From Mycosarcoma maydis (lineage: Eukaryota; Basidiomycota; Ustilaginomycetes; Ustilaginales): 64,000 bases of DNA. The stretch is taken from NCBI RefSeq assembly GCF_000328475.2, contig NC_026478.1:868001-932000 (forward strand), given 5' to 3'. The position numbers and the translations under genes were made by a program. The notes beneath the pieces are model-generated. The model saw nothing but the letters and a program-made list of their open reading frames with translations, was not told the origin of the DNA and did no database searches. The stretch's first letter is position 1. Every line of letters begins with the position of its first letter. Below, piece after piece: positions 30,899-41,519 of this stretch.

Positions 30899-31509
30899 AC
30901 AGCTATCGCTTTCCAAGAAAACCTGACCGTTCGTAGGCCCACATAATCTCATATGTGATAGAGCCCACTGCACATGCATGCTTGCTATTCCTTGTCAATC
31001 TGTGAAAACTAACATGTGAACAATGTCGTCGTGTGTGAGGGTGGAATGCGGTCGGATCGATTCGTGATTGAGCTAAGATGGTAGATAGAGCCTGCTATTC
31101 GTGATTATTAGAGGCAATCACAAAATGGGTTGAATTCTTTACCCAAAAGTCTAACACCTGACTATGAGACTCACGACCCGTGACAATCCACGACAACCCA
31201 CGCCCTGCCTGCGACGCTGTGAGAAACAAGATTTTTGATTTACGATTTACGATGCCCGATTCACGATTCACGATATTCACGTTCAAAGCGAGACTTGAGA
31301 AGAAACCACGAATGTGCTGGACGTGAGACTCAGGGAAGCCTCGATTGTTGCCCAAAGTCGAACGAGCCACGTTGGCACTTTCATGTTGCCGTGAACGCAA
31401 AGCGGCCTGGTGTATCACGGCATCTCGTTGGCCCCGTCGGGATGCTTTCCCTTCACTTTCACCTTTCCCTACAACCATCAACGCCGCGTCTCACCTTGGA
31501 AGCGTCAGG
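30899..31509. other. Intergenic gap with heptamer-related words
   Basis: 611 bp between the PEBP-like gene and ERJ5. Heptamer-family words occur at 31098-31107 and 31236-31280. The ERJ5 promoter must be here. No gene seen. Confidence 0.6.
31236..31280. repeat. Heptamer-family run with TTTAC variants
   Basis: GATTTAC units (one substitution from GATTCAC) repeat twice, followed by GATTCACGATTCACGAT. It appears to be a partly diverged array in the ERJ5 promoter. Confidence 0.75.
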
Positions 31510-32565
31510 ATGAGGCCGCTTCGCATTATTCTTCTTGCAGCAGTGCTGCTGGTCTCGCTCTTGTCCCTCACAGCCTCCGCTTCAACCAGTTGGGACAAAG
31601 ACGATCACGAGATCTTTGAACTTCAATCGGCTCTCGAAGCAACATACGGCAAATCGACCAATTTCTACTCGCTCCTCGACATTCCTCGCTCCGCTTCATC
31701 TTTAGAGATCAAGAGAGCCTATCGCAAACGATCACTCGAACTGCATCCGGATAAAAACCCCAACGTTGCCGATGCACAGCAACGCTTCGAACGTCTTGGA
31801 CTCGTCTATAAGATCCTGCGAGATGGAAGGAAGGACCGCTATGATCATTTTTTGAAGTCGGGTTTCCCCAAGTGGAGACGAAACGGCTATTTCTACGAAC
31901 GGTACAGGCCTGGACTGGCAAGCGTACTGGTCGGCATTGTGGCGGTGAGCGTCTTGGTGGAAATGGGCATTTCGCGCTTGACGAGTGGCCAGGAGAGGAG
32001 CAAGATCGAGAGGTTGAAGATGAGCGCTAGGCTGGTTGCGTGGGGACCGAGGTACCAGGCGATCCTTGCGAGCCTGTTGGTTGACCAGAGTACGCCGGCT
32101 GGACTCATGCCGAGCAAAGTCGCGCGAGTCGAGAAGAAAGTCAGGGTGCCAATTACCGGGTTTCCCTCACTCCCCGCTTTCCCTACCACCGCCGCTATCA
32201 CATCAGGCTCGGTCGACTGGGACACACAAGAATCTCTCACACGAACCGTCCTCACCAATCCGTCATCTGCCGGTGACAGCGGCGCTCCCATCGTCGAATG
32301 CCTCGTCCACGAACAAGACGTTTCGCTGCTGGACAAGTATTCCAACGAGTGGATCAAGTTGGACGAGAACGACGCTTCACCCACCAAGGTTACGCAAACG
32401 TGGCCTTTCAGGCTCGTAGCTGCAGTGGTGAATAGGTTCACTGGTCAGCACGAGGACGTGCTGGGTGAGGTGGAGGATGATCCCCTTGAGCAAGAGGTGC
32501 CCAAGCCAAAGTCGAGTGGCAAGAACGGCAAGCTGAGGAAGGGTAACAAGAACAAAACGCAGTAA
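31510..32565 (+). CDS. ERJ5: ER membrane J-domain protein, Erj5-like
   Basis: 351-aa protein. A signal peptide or signal anchor spans 1-25 (LRIILLAAVLLVSLLSLTASA). A J domain follows at ~51-115 (NFYSLLDIPRSASSLEIKRAYR...), with the Hsp70-activating HPD at 79-81. A transmembrane helix lies at ~136-152 (LASVLVGIVAVSVLVEM). The C-terminus is basic, with repeated Lys. This order matches yeast Erj5 and its fungal relatives, which help Kar2/BiP in ER protein folding. I chose the ATG at 31510, since it starts the signal peptide; an upstream in-frame ATG at 31345 adds an unlikely 55 residues. It is convergent with RIX1, 211 bp apart. An assignment to another ER J-protein subfamily is possible. Confidence 0.83.
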   Translation: MRPLRIILLAAVLLVSLLSLTASASTSWDKDDHEIFELQSALEATYGKSTNFYSLLDIPRSASSLEIKRAYRKRSLELHPDKNPNVADAQQRFERLGLVYKILRDGRKDRYDHFLKSGFPKWRRNGYFYERYRPGLASVLVGIVAVSVLVEMGISRLTSGQERSKIERLKMSARLVAWGPRYQAILASLLVDQSTPAGLMPSKVARVEKKVRVPITGFPSLPAFPTTAAITSGSVDWDTQESLTRTVLTNPSSAGDSGAPIVECLVHEQDVSLLDKYSNEWIKLDENDASPTKVTQTWPFRLVAAVVNRFTGQHEDVLGEVEDDPLEQEVPKPKSSGKNGKLRKGNKNKTQ

Positions 32566-32776
32566 ATGCGCGATGCTGGATCTGTACAGCAACAGATCAA
32601 CTCATTATAATCTCTCTACATTCGTACAAATTTCTGTGTTCAGTGCTTGCGATGTTATGCATCCGAACGAGTTGTGTATGAGTTGTGTGATATGGAGCTC
32701 CGACTTGTGCCGGCTACCGAAGTACATACGGAATGAGCAAGGCTCTTGTGTTCAGGCCTCTGCCTAATCCGAAAGC

Positions 32777-35632
32777 TCAAGCCTCTGCTTCCTCGTCGTC
32801 ATCCGAATCACCGACGTCGATCTCGGGCATATCTTCATCATCATCACTGCCGTCCATGAAACGCGTCTCCTCTAGCTCTGCCATGTGCGTGCCTCGAGTA
32901 GCTGGCATTGCAGTCGCTGCTGTTTTCGTATTGCTGATGATCTCTTGCGCCGCTTCAGCCACAGCAGATGTGTTGACGACCTGGACAGCTGCTTGCACCG
33001 GGGCATCGGTGGTCGCTGGAACCGCAAAAGTAGTGGTGGGGCTGCAGACCGGGTTGGCCAATCTACCATGGCTGATGAAGGCACCGGCGTCCAGACTCGG
33101 CGATGCTGTGCGCGACAAGCAAGGCGGGTGTGGCGTGGACGGGCTGCCGATGCGTGGCGTGCTGGGTCGGTAATTAGGCTTGACTGGGTCAGGCGAAAAG
33201 ATGCGTCTCTCAATCGGCGATCGTCGAGGCGATGTGGGGAGACCAAGTGCCAGCCCTGTGGGAGGCGCAGAGCAAGCAGCATCTGGACCAGAAGCCTTGA
33301 GTAGCTCGGCTGATTCGGCGGTGATCGCATCTACGTCCATTCTCGCCTCGGTATTCACACCAGCCTCGACAGAATCCTCGTCTCGTTCGAGATGACTCTC
33401 ACCCATCGCCCCGAGCACCGCAGTGGTCGCGCTGATGATGCTTGATCCAAGTGCCTCGCTCGTTGTGGGAATCGAGCGGCCAACACCAGACGCACCTGAA
33501 AGCTTGGCACCTTCGGGCGCAGCTTCCAAATCGTCAGTTGCGCGTGGACCAAACCCAACACCTTTTGCCACAGGCACAAACTTGCCCTTCCTGCTAGCAT
33601 GTACCGCCATCAATGCGCGTCCGGCAACACTTCGAATTTTGGCATTGCCAGCCGAACTAGGCGCATGAGCAATCCTGCCAAGCACTGGGATGGCCCTTGG
33701 CAACACCAAGGCAAGCGTGCTAGAGCAAGAGTCGAGACAAAGTTCCGCTAATGCTTCCATTGCTTCCTGCAGCAACTCTGCCGTCGTCGGCGCATAAGAA
33801 CCAGCACTTTGGCTGCGAAGTGTGGCAGAATGAGTGCTAGTCGAGTCGGCAAGGCATTCCACGAGCGCCAAGACAGTCTGGATCGAGAGCTGTACCTGGT
33901 CATAGTGCATTGCGCTGAGCGTGGTGGTGAGGTGAGGGTAAACGGCAACAAGGACCTGCAAAGCAGCTTGTGTCGAGGCGATATCCTCGACGCTCACATC
34001 GTGGATGCGATCCTTGGGCGATCTGTCAGAGCCAAACATGGAATCTGACTCGTAGAGACGCACCTTTTTCGCTTTCCTGTCATCTCCGGAGGTCGTACTG
34101 GAAGTAGTCTGAACGGGCTGAAGAACGGCTCTAGCAATCTGGGTCACCGCTAAGCGTGCAAGACGCAAAGTGACACGGCCAGCAGGGTCGAGTGGCAGAG
34201 CAACGCCATGCCTTCCAACGAGCACAGCTAGGGTACGCATGGTCGCCAGCTTGACTCTGGTACTTACCAGACGCGTAGTGCCAGCGCTGACGCCTATCTC
34301 AGCGATGCGGCAGATGTCTCCCAGAACCCTCGAACCCTCCAGCGACATGGCAGCGGGTACGGTGATCGCTAGCTGAGTAATGAGCGCAAGTGCTCGTGTG
34401 TGGAGCGTTGGCAGATGAGCCGATTGAAGGGAGCATACCTTGGCTTCCGCAGTCGCTTTGAATCTGCTAGTGAGATCAATCCTGAGCATGTCCAGTGCCA
34501 GAGTGATGAGCTCGCCGACTGGAACAGGCACTGGCCTCGAAGTTGCAGCGCGAAGATGAGAATTGATCAGACCTGAGCGTCCACGGCTACCGAGAAGCAA
34601 CGTGATCCTCCTGTGTGCTTGTTTGGTGGCCGCCAAAGGATCCTTCGCGTATGGGCTCAGGTGTTTGTTTAGCGAGGCAGACTGTCCGTCATTGACGAGC
34701 TGAGACATATCGGTGATCTGAAAGCTCGACGTGGCATGACGCCATGCTTCGGCTGCAAGATGAACCTGAGTCTCGATCGTGGCTTGCCAGAGCTGAGACT
34801 GAGTCGTACGGCTTGAGCCACCGGAGGCCTCGCTGCCTTTGGAAGCAAGGGCGCCAGTGAGGTGAAGCGACGAGAGGACGGCTGCTGAGGCATTGAAAAC
34901 AGGGAGCGGGATCGACAATGCGTCATCACGATACAGCATTGCGGAGACGCATTCGAGCATCCGCGGCGACACGGGTCGGCATTGAGCTGGATGAGCGTGT
35001 AAGAGGCGGTCGATGAATACCAACACAGTGTGCAAATGACTAGCAAAGACAGCATAGCCTTCTGCGTTTTGCTTTGCAAAAATACTTTCGAGCAACTGCG
35101 TCAAGCCCACAACAAATTTGGGAAGGTTTGGATGCACCACCTGTCGATAGAATTCCTGTCTTGATGCTACGTTTTCGGGAAAGAGGTGGGTTACTGCAAA
35201 TTGGAGCGCTGCTGCGAGGAGACGGTCAGAGTGTTCGCGCTGCAGCAAAAGCTTGTCAGGAGCTGAAAGGATGTTGACGATCTGTGTGGCCCATGCAGCG
35301 GCGTTCGAGATGAGGTGGTCGTTCCAGACAGCTCGATCCTGTTGAATCCAAAGGTTGGCCAGTTGGTAACCGAGCGCGTTTTGCGAGGATATGAGAGCGG
35401 TGATGCGCACGGTGAGCTTGTGCTGTGTTTCATCCTGTGGCACATTGGAAAGCAAACCAGATTGACTGATTATGAAGAGGATGTCGTCTGTTTGCGCCGG
35501 GTCGGACGAAGATGAGGCGACGAGGTTCAGAAGGAGCTCGAGTCGTGGTGCAGAGCGTGCTGGTCCCGGCAGCTCAACGACAGCCGACCCACTCGAGCTG
35601 CCTAGCAGCGCTCCCGATGTCGATGGTGACAT
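32777..35632 (-). CDS. RIX1: Pre-rRNA processing protein Rix1 (PELP1 family)
   Basis: 951-aa homologue of Rix1/PELP1, a scaffold of the Rix1-Ipi1-Ipi3 complex. That complex works with the Rea1 ATPase in maturation of pre-60S particles and in ITS2 processing. The N-terminal half is the alpha-helical RIX1 domain (LELLLNLVASSSS..., ISQNALGYQLANLWIQ, FPENVASRQEFYRQVVHPNLPKFV). The C-terminal ~200 residues are Pro/Ser-rich and disordered, ending in a strongly acidic tail (DGSDDDEDMPEIDVGDSDDDEEAEA), also typical of the family. I chose the ATG at 35632 (MSPSTSGALL); an in-frame ATG at 35698 adds 22 residues. The gene is intronless, convergent with ERJ5 and divergent from SEC10. Confidence 0.85.
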   Translation of the reverse strand: MSPSTSGALLGSSSGSAVVELPGPARSAPRLELLLNLVASSSSDPAQTDDILFIISQSGLLSNVPQDETQHKLTVRITALISSQNALGYQLANLWIQQDRAVWNDHLISNAAAWATQIVNILSAPDKLLLQREHSDRLLAAALQFAVTHLFPENVASRQEFYRQVVHPNLPKFVVGLTQLLESIFAKQNAEGYAVFASHLHTVLVFIDRLLHAHPAQCRPVSPRMLECVSAMLYRDDALSIPLPVFNASAAVLSSLHLTGALASKGSEASGGSSRTTQSQLWQATIETQVHLAAEAWRHATSSFQITDMSQLVNDGQSASLNKHLSPYAKDPLAATKQAHRRITLLLGSRGRSGLINSHLRAATSRPVPVPVGELITLALDMLRIDLTSRFKATAEAKVCSLQSAHLPTLHTRALALITQLAITVPAAMSLEGSRVLGDICRIAEIGVSAGTTRLVSTRVKLATMRTLAVLVGRHGVALPLDPAGRVTLRLARLAVTQIARAVLQPVQTTSSTTSGDDRKAKKVRLYESDSMFGSDRSPKDRIHDVSVEDIASTQAALQVLVAVYPHLTTTLSAMHYDQVQLSIQTVLALVECLADSTSTHSATLRSQSAGSYAPTTAELLQEAMEALAELCLDSCSSTLALVLPRAIPVLGRIAHAPSSAGNAKIRSVAGRALMAVHASRKGKFVPVAKGVGFGPRATDDLEAAPEGAKLSGASGVGRSIPTTSEALGSSIISATTAVLGAMGESHLERDEDSVEAGVNTEARMDVDAITAESAELLKASGPDAACSAPPTGLALGLPTSPRRSPIERRIFSPDPVKPNYRPSTPRIGSPSTPHPPCLSRTASPSLDAGAFISHGRLANPVCSPTTTFAVPATTDAPVQAAVQVVNTSAVAEAAQEIISNTKTAATAMPATRGTHMAELEETRFMDGSDDDEDMPEIDVGDSDDDEEAEA

Positions 35633-36294
35633 TGCGTCTCCCTCTGCAAGTTGATATGAGGGGGTGATCAAGTTTATGACGTTGTTGTCAGTAGGCAAGT
35701 TGCAGAAATCAGTGAATCATTCGAGGTGTGAGGCATGCCAAGTCGTGAGTAGTTTCTTCTCAAAATCACGAATATTCCGCAAAGGCTCAAAATTTCTACC
35801 TCCGAATCCCGCACTTCTTGAAGAGTGGAACCGCGAAAATCGTGAATCGTGAATCACGAATCTCGATATTCGTGATTCTCGATCTGGCCCAAGAATAATG
35901 GATGTTAGGCCATCTGCACGACCCTGGACGCACAGACGCTCAGGTGCGTGTGTGCTCCTTTCACGGTTTTCTCCTCTGAATCAGCTGTCGACTCTACCTT
36001 TCATGATTCCTCACACCATCTACTCAGTGGCGGTCCTGTCAGCAGTCCGCCTTCGATCCGAGGAAGCGTCAAGAAAGCTCAACAATCAGGCTGTCCAGAA
36101 GCCTCTTTTGACCAACTCGAACTGCACATTGAGAAGCAGCTAGAGCGAGGCGATTCAAACTTCGAGCGTCGCGTTCACCATGTCCTGCTGGGCGCTTGCC
36201 AGCTCGTGAATCACGCTTCTTGAAGAGCCATTATCCCGTGAATAGACATCAAGGGCAAGAACCCTGTCTATTGGCCTTCGGGCTGATACGTATC
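35633..36294. promoter_or_regulatory. Divergent RIX1/SEC10 promoter with a perfect hairpin
   Basis: 662 bp between divergent starts. It contains a heptamer cluster at 35837-35880 with a perfect inverted repeat (35851-35878). No TATA box was identified. Confidence 0.6.
35837..35880. repeat. Heptamer cluster with perfect 11-bp inverted repeat
   Basis: AAATCGTGAATCGTGAATC is followed by GAATCACGAAT (35851-35861), a 6-base spacer CTCGAT, and its exact reverse complement ATTCGTGATTC (35868-35878). It could form a hairpin or bind a dimeric protein. Confidence 0.9.
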
Positions 36295-39200
36295 ATGTCG
36301 AATTTTAACGTCACTCCGCCGCAACCCCGGCCAGCAAGATCAAGACCACCATTGGGTTCCCCGGCTTCAGCTGCGCCGCTCAATCGCGCCACCTCATCGA
36401 CAGCACGCCCATATCACGATGCCATTGTGTCTGAACTTTGCACACTTGACACTTTTCAAAATGACTTCAACACGAACGACTTTATTGCTCAGCTCACCTC
36501 AAAGCTTGTTCAGCGCTCCAAGGCAGATCCGGGCCCTTTCAACCCGAGACCCTTTATTCGAACTTTCGAGGCGGCCATGGATCAGCTTGCACAGATTCGC
36601 GCGCAAGTTGATGCCCAATCTCAGCAGCTTTCGTCGGCAGTGCATGTGGCCGAGTCAGCATATACAAAAAAGCTGGACGAGCTCTCGAAGAATTTTGTAG
36701 CCGTGGGCAATTCTTTCAACAGCCTCGAAGACCGTATCTCTGAAGTCGGTAGGACTGCGATTCGCATCGGCGAACAGCTCGAGACGATCGACAAGCAACG
36801 GAATCGAGCTAGCGAAGCACACGACCTCATCGAATTCTACTACATGTTTGCCCGAGGAGACACCACGAAACTCGAGCATCTGCGCAAGGAAGGGGGTCGC
36901 GAGGGTCGAATCAAGACGGCAGTCATTGCACGCCGCCTGGCTGCCATCAGTCGCGAGGTGGATGTGGCAGGAGCAGAACAGACCCGCGACTCGATTGATC
37001 GCTACTGTGAACGGTTCGAGCGCGACATGCTTAAGCTTTTTGACAAATTTTACCGCAGGTCAGATCCAAAGATGATGTCACACATTGCAAAAGTGCTGCA
37101 AGGATTCAATGGTGGTGCGAGCTGCGTTCAGATCTACGTCAATCAGCACGACTTTTTTATCTCTAAGGATCGCGTTGGTGAGGCCAATGGCATCGAGCTC
37201 AGTCAAATATGGACTCACATGGCCGACCCTGATCATGCACCACCAAAGTCTGAGCCGTCTCTTACGGCACTCTTCAACGAAATCCGGCAGACGGTTGAGA
37301 TCGAAGCGCAAATCATCTCGGCAGTCTTTCCCAATCCGTTGGTGGTTATGCAGACCTTTTTACAGCGTGTGTTCGCGCAGTCAGTCCAGGGATTTGTCGA
37401 GGTTATCATGGACAAAGCCGCCGACATCAATGCACCTAGCTTTGTCGGCGCAGGCGGCAACATTGACACGAAAACAGCAGCACTCGAGCTTAATCCTCCT
37501 TCCAACTCGCAGCCTACAACCTCGCATCTCGCGTTTCTCCGGGCGCTCCATATGGCTCGATCCAGTGCACTCAGTCTTGTCAATGATCTCAAGTTGTATG
37601 ATTACCGGGGCGCTGGCATCATCGGGCCAGCGTATGCATCAGCCCACACTGCAAACGGAGACGGCGTGGTCTCAGACTCGATCAGACTTCTTGGCAACGA
37701 TTTTGCCGCTGGCGCTAGTCAGCTAGCCGGCGCATCTGCGAGCCCTTTGGCGACCATGTTAGACCAGTCGGTAGAAGAGCTCTTTGTGCCATACATGGAA
37801 GGCATCCGCTACATCGACCGAGAGTCGCGCAGCTTGGCGGATCTATACGCAGGCCTGCTTTTCAAGTTCATCAGCTTCCATCGCACATCAGCTGCTGCCA
37901 AAAGAGACAAGGCGTCTGGAAATACCATCTTCAACCGCATGCGTAACCAGATCACAGCCACTTCCGACGCCTCGTCCTCGACCTCAAGTCTCGGCGGAAG
38001 CTCGAACACCGCGCAGACGAGCACAGCCGCTAGCTCTACCGTGTCGACATCCAAGACATCGTTCTTCAAGCTCTCGAACCTAGCGGATCGCGTTCGTGGT
38101 ACTCACAACACCGCTGCTACTAGCAGCACTCTATCCGTTACCGCAGGCAGCACAGCGACTGCATCAGCAGAGTCCAGTGTCGATGGTCAACATGTTGCAG
38201 GCGGCGCGCACGTCGAGGATGAGCTTGACGACACTGACGGCGACCTGTCGCTCGACATTGCTGAAAAAATGTTGCGGTGGCATGCCGAGTCCATCGGCCG
38301 CTGTGTTGACCTCAGCTCGCCATCTGAAGTGCCCAAAGCGACGTTTGCGCTGCTACGAGTGCTTACCTCGGCATACATCAAAACGTATGTTGAGACCGCT
38401 CTGGACTCGGCTTTGGCCGCAGTCACTGCACAAGATATTCGTGGAGCAGTCATGCCGGATCCATCGGCTGCCATGTCGGTGGTGCGTTCTGTCGAGCTTC
38501 TTATCTCTCTTTGGCAGCACTACGTCAATACTGCGTTGCTGCCACTTGCAAGTACCAGTGTCACTTCACGCCGAGAGATGATGATCTTCAATAATCACAA
38601 TCTGCTTCGTGTCGAAGGAAAATGCGATGCGTTGATGCAAAAGATCGCCGATAATGTGGTTGGGTTCCTCTCGAACCGACTCAGTACGCAAAGGAAGAAC
38701 GACTTTACGCCTAAGAACGACGATCTCGCTTTTGCGCGACAGAACACCGAGCCTTGTGTTGCTTGCTCCGAGGCGCTGGAAAAGGTGCAGCAAGCGGCGA
38801 GGGTCCATCTGAGCCTGTCGTCGAGTCGAATGGTTTCGTCTACCAGTGGCAGCATCAACGTTCGTGGATCTCCAGGGCCTGTACAGCGTCCTGGATCGAG
38901 TCGTGCTATCCGCGGAGCAGCGTCGATAGATACCGATGAAGCTGTTGCACGCGTGAGCTGGAACGCAAACAATCCGAGAGCCGATGCGGATGCAGCTGAC
39001 GACGATGACGATGACCAACATGGTCGTAGCCACCTTTCTCGCAACGCAGAATCGTTCCTCACGGAAATCGGTGTAGCTTTTCACGGTCTCCTGCTCGAGC
39101 ACCTGCGCAAGTACACAGTTAGCGCTACAGGCGGCATCATGCTGACCAAAGATCTGGCAGTGTATCAAGACGCGATTGGAACGTTTGGCATCCCGGTCCT

Positions 39201-39696
39201 GTCGGATCGATTCGAAATGCTTCGACAGCTCGGCAACCTGTTTATCGTCCAAGCCTCGGTTCTCAAGTCATACATGCGAGAGGGACATCTCGCCAAGATC
39301 GACGAGAGACTCCTGCGTCCGTATCTGCTGAGAAGAGCAGACTACGCGAAAGAGGTGAGAGACTTGGATGATGGGCCTGCACCGACAACGCCAACTGCTG
39401 CGACGGCGGGAGCGGCCAATCCGTTTGGTGTGGGCAAGGACGTTTTCGCAACAGCGCCAGGAGGTCATGATTTGTTCGGCCACTTGCCGGGCTTGATTGG
39501 TAGAACAAGTGCTGCGGGAGGTGTTGGTACGGCATCAGCATCTGCGTCATCAGTGGGTAAGACAACGGAGGAAGTACGATTGCAAAGGCTGGGAGAGGTT
39601 TTGGCTCATTTGGAGAGCTTCAAGCTTGACGCCGTGGTCAAACGTGGCAAGGAGGAGCAACACACCAGTGCATCGTCAGCTGCCGCTCGCAAATAG
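36295..39696 (+). CDS. SEC10: Exocyst subunit Sec10
   Basis: 1133-aa Sec10, one of eight exocyst subunits tethering secretory vesicles to the plasma membrane at growing tips. Conserved blocks are the N-terminal CATCHR-type region with coiled coil (~95-215: IRAQVDAQSQQLSSAVHVAESAYTKKLDELSKNFVAVGNSFNSLEDRISEVG read in parts), FYYMFARGDTTKLEHLRKEGGREGRIKTAVIARRL, and SHIAKVLQGFNGGASCVQIYVNQHDFF. A long Ser/Thr-rich insertion (~550-650) and an Asp-rich stretch (~900) are lineage-specific. There is no N-terminal F-box, which separates it from the Rcy1/Pof6 Sec10-like proteins. I chose the ATG at 36295 (MSNFNVTPPQPRPARS). It is convergent with the Crh-type gene. Confidence 0.92.
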   Translation: MSNFNVTPPQPRPARSRPPLGSPASAAPLNRATSSTARPYHDAIVSELCTLDTFQNDFNTNDFIAQLTSKLVQRSKADPGPFNPRPFIRTFEAAMDQLAQIRAQVDAQSQQLSSAVHVAESAYTKKLDELSKNFVAVGNSFNSLEDRISEVGRTAIRIGEQLETIDKQRNRASEAHDLIEFYYMFARGDTTKLEHLRKEGGREGRIKTAVIARRLAAISREVDVAGAEQTRDSIDRYCERFERDMLKLFDKFYRRSDPKMMSHIAKVLQGFNGGASCVQIYVNQHDFFISKDRVGEANGIELSQIWTHMADPDHAPPKSEPSLTALFNEIRQTVEIEAQIISAVFPNPLVVMQTFLQRVFAQSVQGFVEVIMDKAADINAPSFVGAGGNIDTKTAALELNPPSNSQPTTSHLAFLRALHMARSSALSLVNDLKLYDYRGAGIIGPAYASAHTANGDGVVSDSIRLLGNDFAAGASQLAGASASPLATMLDQSVEELFVPYMEGIRYIDRESRSLADLYAGLLFKFISFHRTSAAAKRDKASGNTIFNRMRNQITATSDASSSTSSLGGSSNTAQTSTAASSTVSTSKTSFFKLSNLADRVRGTHNTAATSSTLSVTAGSTATASAESSVDGQHVAGGAHVEDELDDTDGDLSLDIAEKMLRWHAESIGRCVDLSSPSEVPKATFALLRVLTSAYIKTYVETALDSALAAVTAQDIRGAVMPDPSAAMSVVRSVELLISLWQHYVNTALLPLASTSVTSRREMMIFNNHNLLRVEGKCDALMQKIADNVVGFLSNRLSTQRKNDFTPKNDDLAFARQNTEPCVACSEALEKVQQAARVHLSLSSSRMVSSTSGSINVRGSPGPVQRPGSSRAIRGAASIDTDEAVARVSWNANNPRADADAADDDDDDQHGRSHLSRNAESFLTEIGVAFHGLLLEHLRKYTVSATGGIMLTKDLAVYQDAIGTFGIPVLSDRFEMLRQLGNLFIVQASVLKSYMREGHLAKIDERLLRPYLLRRADYAKEVRDLDDGPAPTTPTAATAGAANPFGVGKDVFATAPGGHDLFGHLPGLIGRTSAAGGVGTASASASSVGKTTEEVRLQRLGEVLAHLESFKLDAVVKRGKEEQHTSASSAAARK

Positions 39697-39916
39697 AGTG
39701 CGCTGTTGAACACACGAGTGTATTGTACAGTATCATACGACTTATCAAGGTCAACACGAGATGTTTCAAATTTTTCTTGTTGCTATGATGGGAAACGATC
39801 AGAATTGCAATGGAGCCCGTGACAAGAGAAACAAGTGAGTTAGAGTGTGCATGTACTACAAATGGGTGAGAAGACGAAAGAGATTCACGATTGGACAAAT
39901 TTGATTTGCCGCATAT

Positions 39917-41186
39917 CTACGAGATGATGGACGACCTGCTAGTAGCCAGCACTTTGGGCTGGCCGTTTTGCGGATTGGTCTGTTTAGCGCTGAACGCATA
40001 GTTGGGTCGGTTATTCTTGACGTCTTCGGGGTCATTACAAGAGATGGTGACTGATTTGACCATATTGACGAACCTTGCGTTGTGCGCCTGGCTCCAGTCG
40101 ATCAGGCCACCCGCCCAGTCGACTGTGCCTTGTTGAAACGTGCCATCTCCGGCCCCCCATATGCTCAGTTGTAGACGCATGGGCGAAGACGGATAGTGGT
40201 AGAGTTTGTCGTGGCTGTTATACGTGTTTTTGCGGTAGAGTGTTCGAACGACTGTACCGTCGATCGACCAGCGCAGTCGGTTAGGCGACCAGTCAATCGT
40301 GTACGTGTGCCAGTCGCGTACACTGAAGCGAGGTCTGCTAATGTCGTTGAGCGTCCCGTCAGGAACAGTGAAGCCGTGTGTGTAACCTTCTGGCTCACCA
40401 AACCAGTACCAGTTCGTTTGAACGTCCTGATCAGAGCCTGTAGTGAATTCCCAGTCAATCTCATCTTTCGTTCTAAGTCGAGTCCAGAGGAGCGACAGCA
40501 GCCAGAGATAGAAGACGAACAACGGGTAGCGTCGAGATAAAAGGAGAGATCACAAATGTGAATGGGTCAGTCGAACCGTTCAGTAATTCCGGCACAACAT
40601 GACACGCAGACTACCAAGTACCAACGTGAAAATCGAAACCGGATGTGAGAGCGAGTCACGAATTGTGAATGGAAAAGACTTACGGTGACATGCCAATGAA
40701 GGTATGGACAACGCCTGCCCAACTGCCGTGTTTCATGACGGCGCTAGCAGATCCATAGTACCAATATCTAGTTGAGCTGAGCAGAGTACCCCGTTTGGCA
40801 GTTCCGCTCTTGGTCAAGATAAGCTTGGTTCCAGATTTGGAAGGCTCAGCAACGCCTTCATCGAGGGTAAAGGGCGCCTGGTTGGGATCACCACGGTAGG
40901 ACGAGGCGGCAACCCAAGGCTTGGCATTGTTCTCGAACGAGATGGTTTGGGATTTGCACTTGGGCATGGGTTTGCACGAAGAAGGCGAGAAGGAGGAGGT
41001 CGGGTCACACTGGCCGAGACAATAAGCGTTGGAGCTGCCACAGAATCCGTAGGCCGAGCAGCAGGGTGCAGCCTCACCGCACTTGGAGGTTGCAGAGCAT
41101 GTTTCCTGAGCAGAGACGACGAGGGTAAAGATAGTGAGTGCTGCCGCGAGGGCAAACAGGAGGGATGTGAAGCGCGACGAGGCCAT
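39917..41186 (-). CDS. Crh-family GH16 cell-wall transglycosidase (two exons)
   Basis: Exons are 41186-40684 and 40472-39917, with a 211-bp intron (GTAAGT donor, CTTAG acceptor). Joined in phase they give 352 aa reading FIGMSPTKDEIDWEF across the junction. A signal peptide covers 1-26 (cleavage VSA/QE). A Cys-rich chitin-binding-like module (CBM18 type) at ~30-60 has CGEAAPCCSAYGFCGSSNAYC. The GH16 domain follows, with the catalytic DEIDWEF at 171-177: Glu172 the nucleophile and Glu176 the acid/base by family knowledge. Crh enzymes link chitin to beta-1,6/1,3-glucan. Oddly, the C-terminus has no Ser/Thr-rich stalk or GPI signal; it ends KVLATSRSSIIS. A TATA-like CATATAGATA lies on this strand near 41274-41283, about 90 bp upstream of the start. 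Confidence 0.9.
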
Positions 41187-41519
41187 TGCTTTCGACCTGT
41201 ATGGGGAGATGCGAGGGGAAGCGAGTGGGGACGTGGTGGAGAAAGAGAGCGTATCCGGGCCAGCAACAGAAGGTATCTATATGACATAGAACCAAAGACC
41301 AGAACCGATCCAAGGGTATACGCCTCTAGGTGTATGTAGTACAAATCACCAAGGAAGCGCGCAACACAGGTTGTCGAAACAGGTAGATCCGTGCGTTAGG
41401 AGAGCATCACAGCATAGCGTAAGCCAGCAAAGACAAAGGAACAGCACACCGGATCTGCAGATCTTCACGGACCTAGAATTCTGCATATCTCTTGCGTGGT
41501 AGGCGAGTCTCAACCGCCG

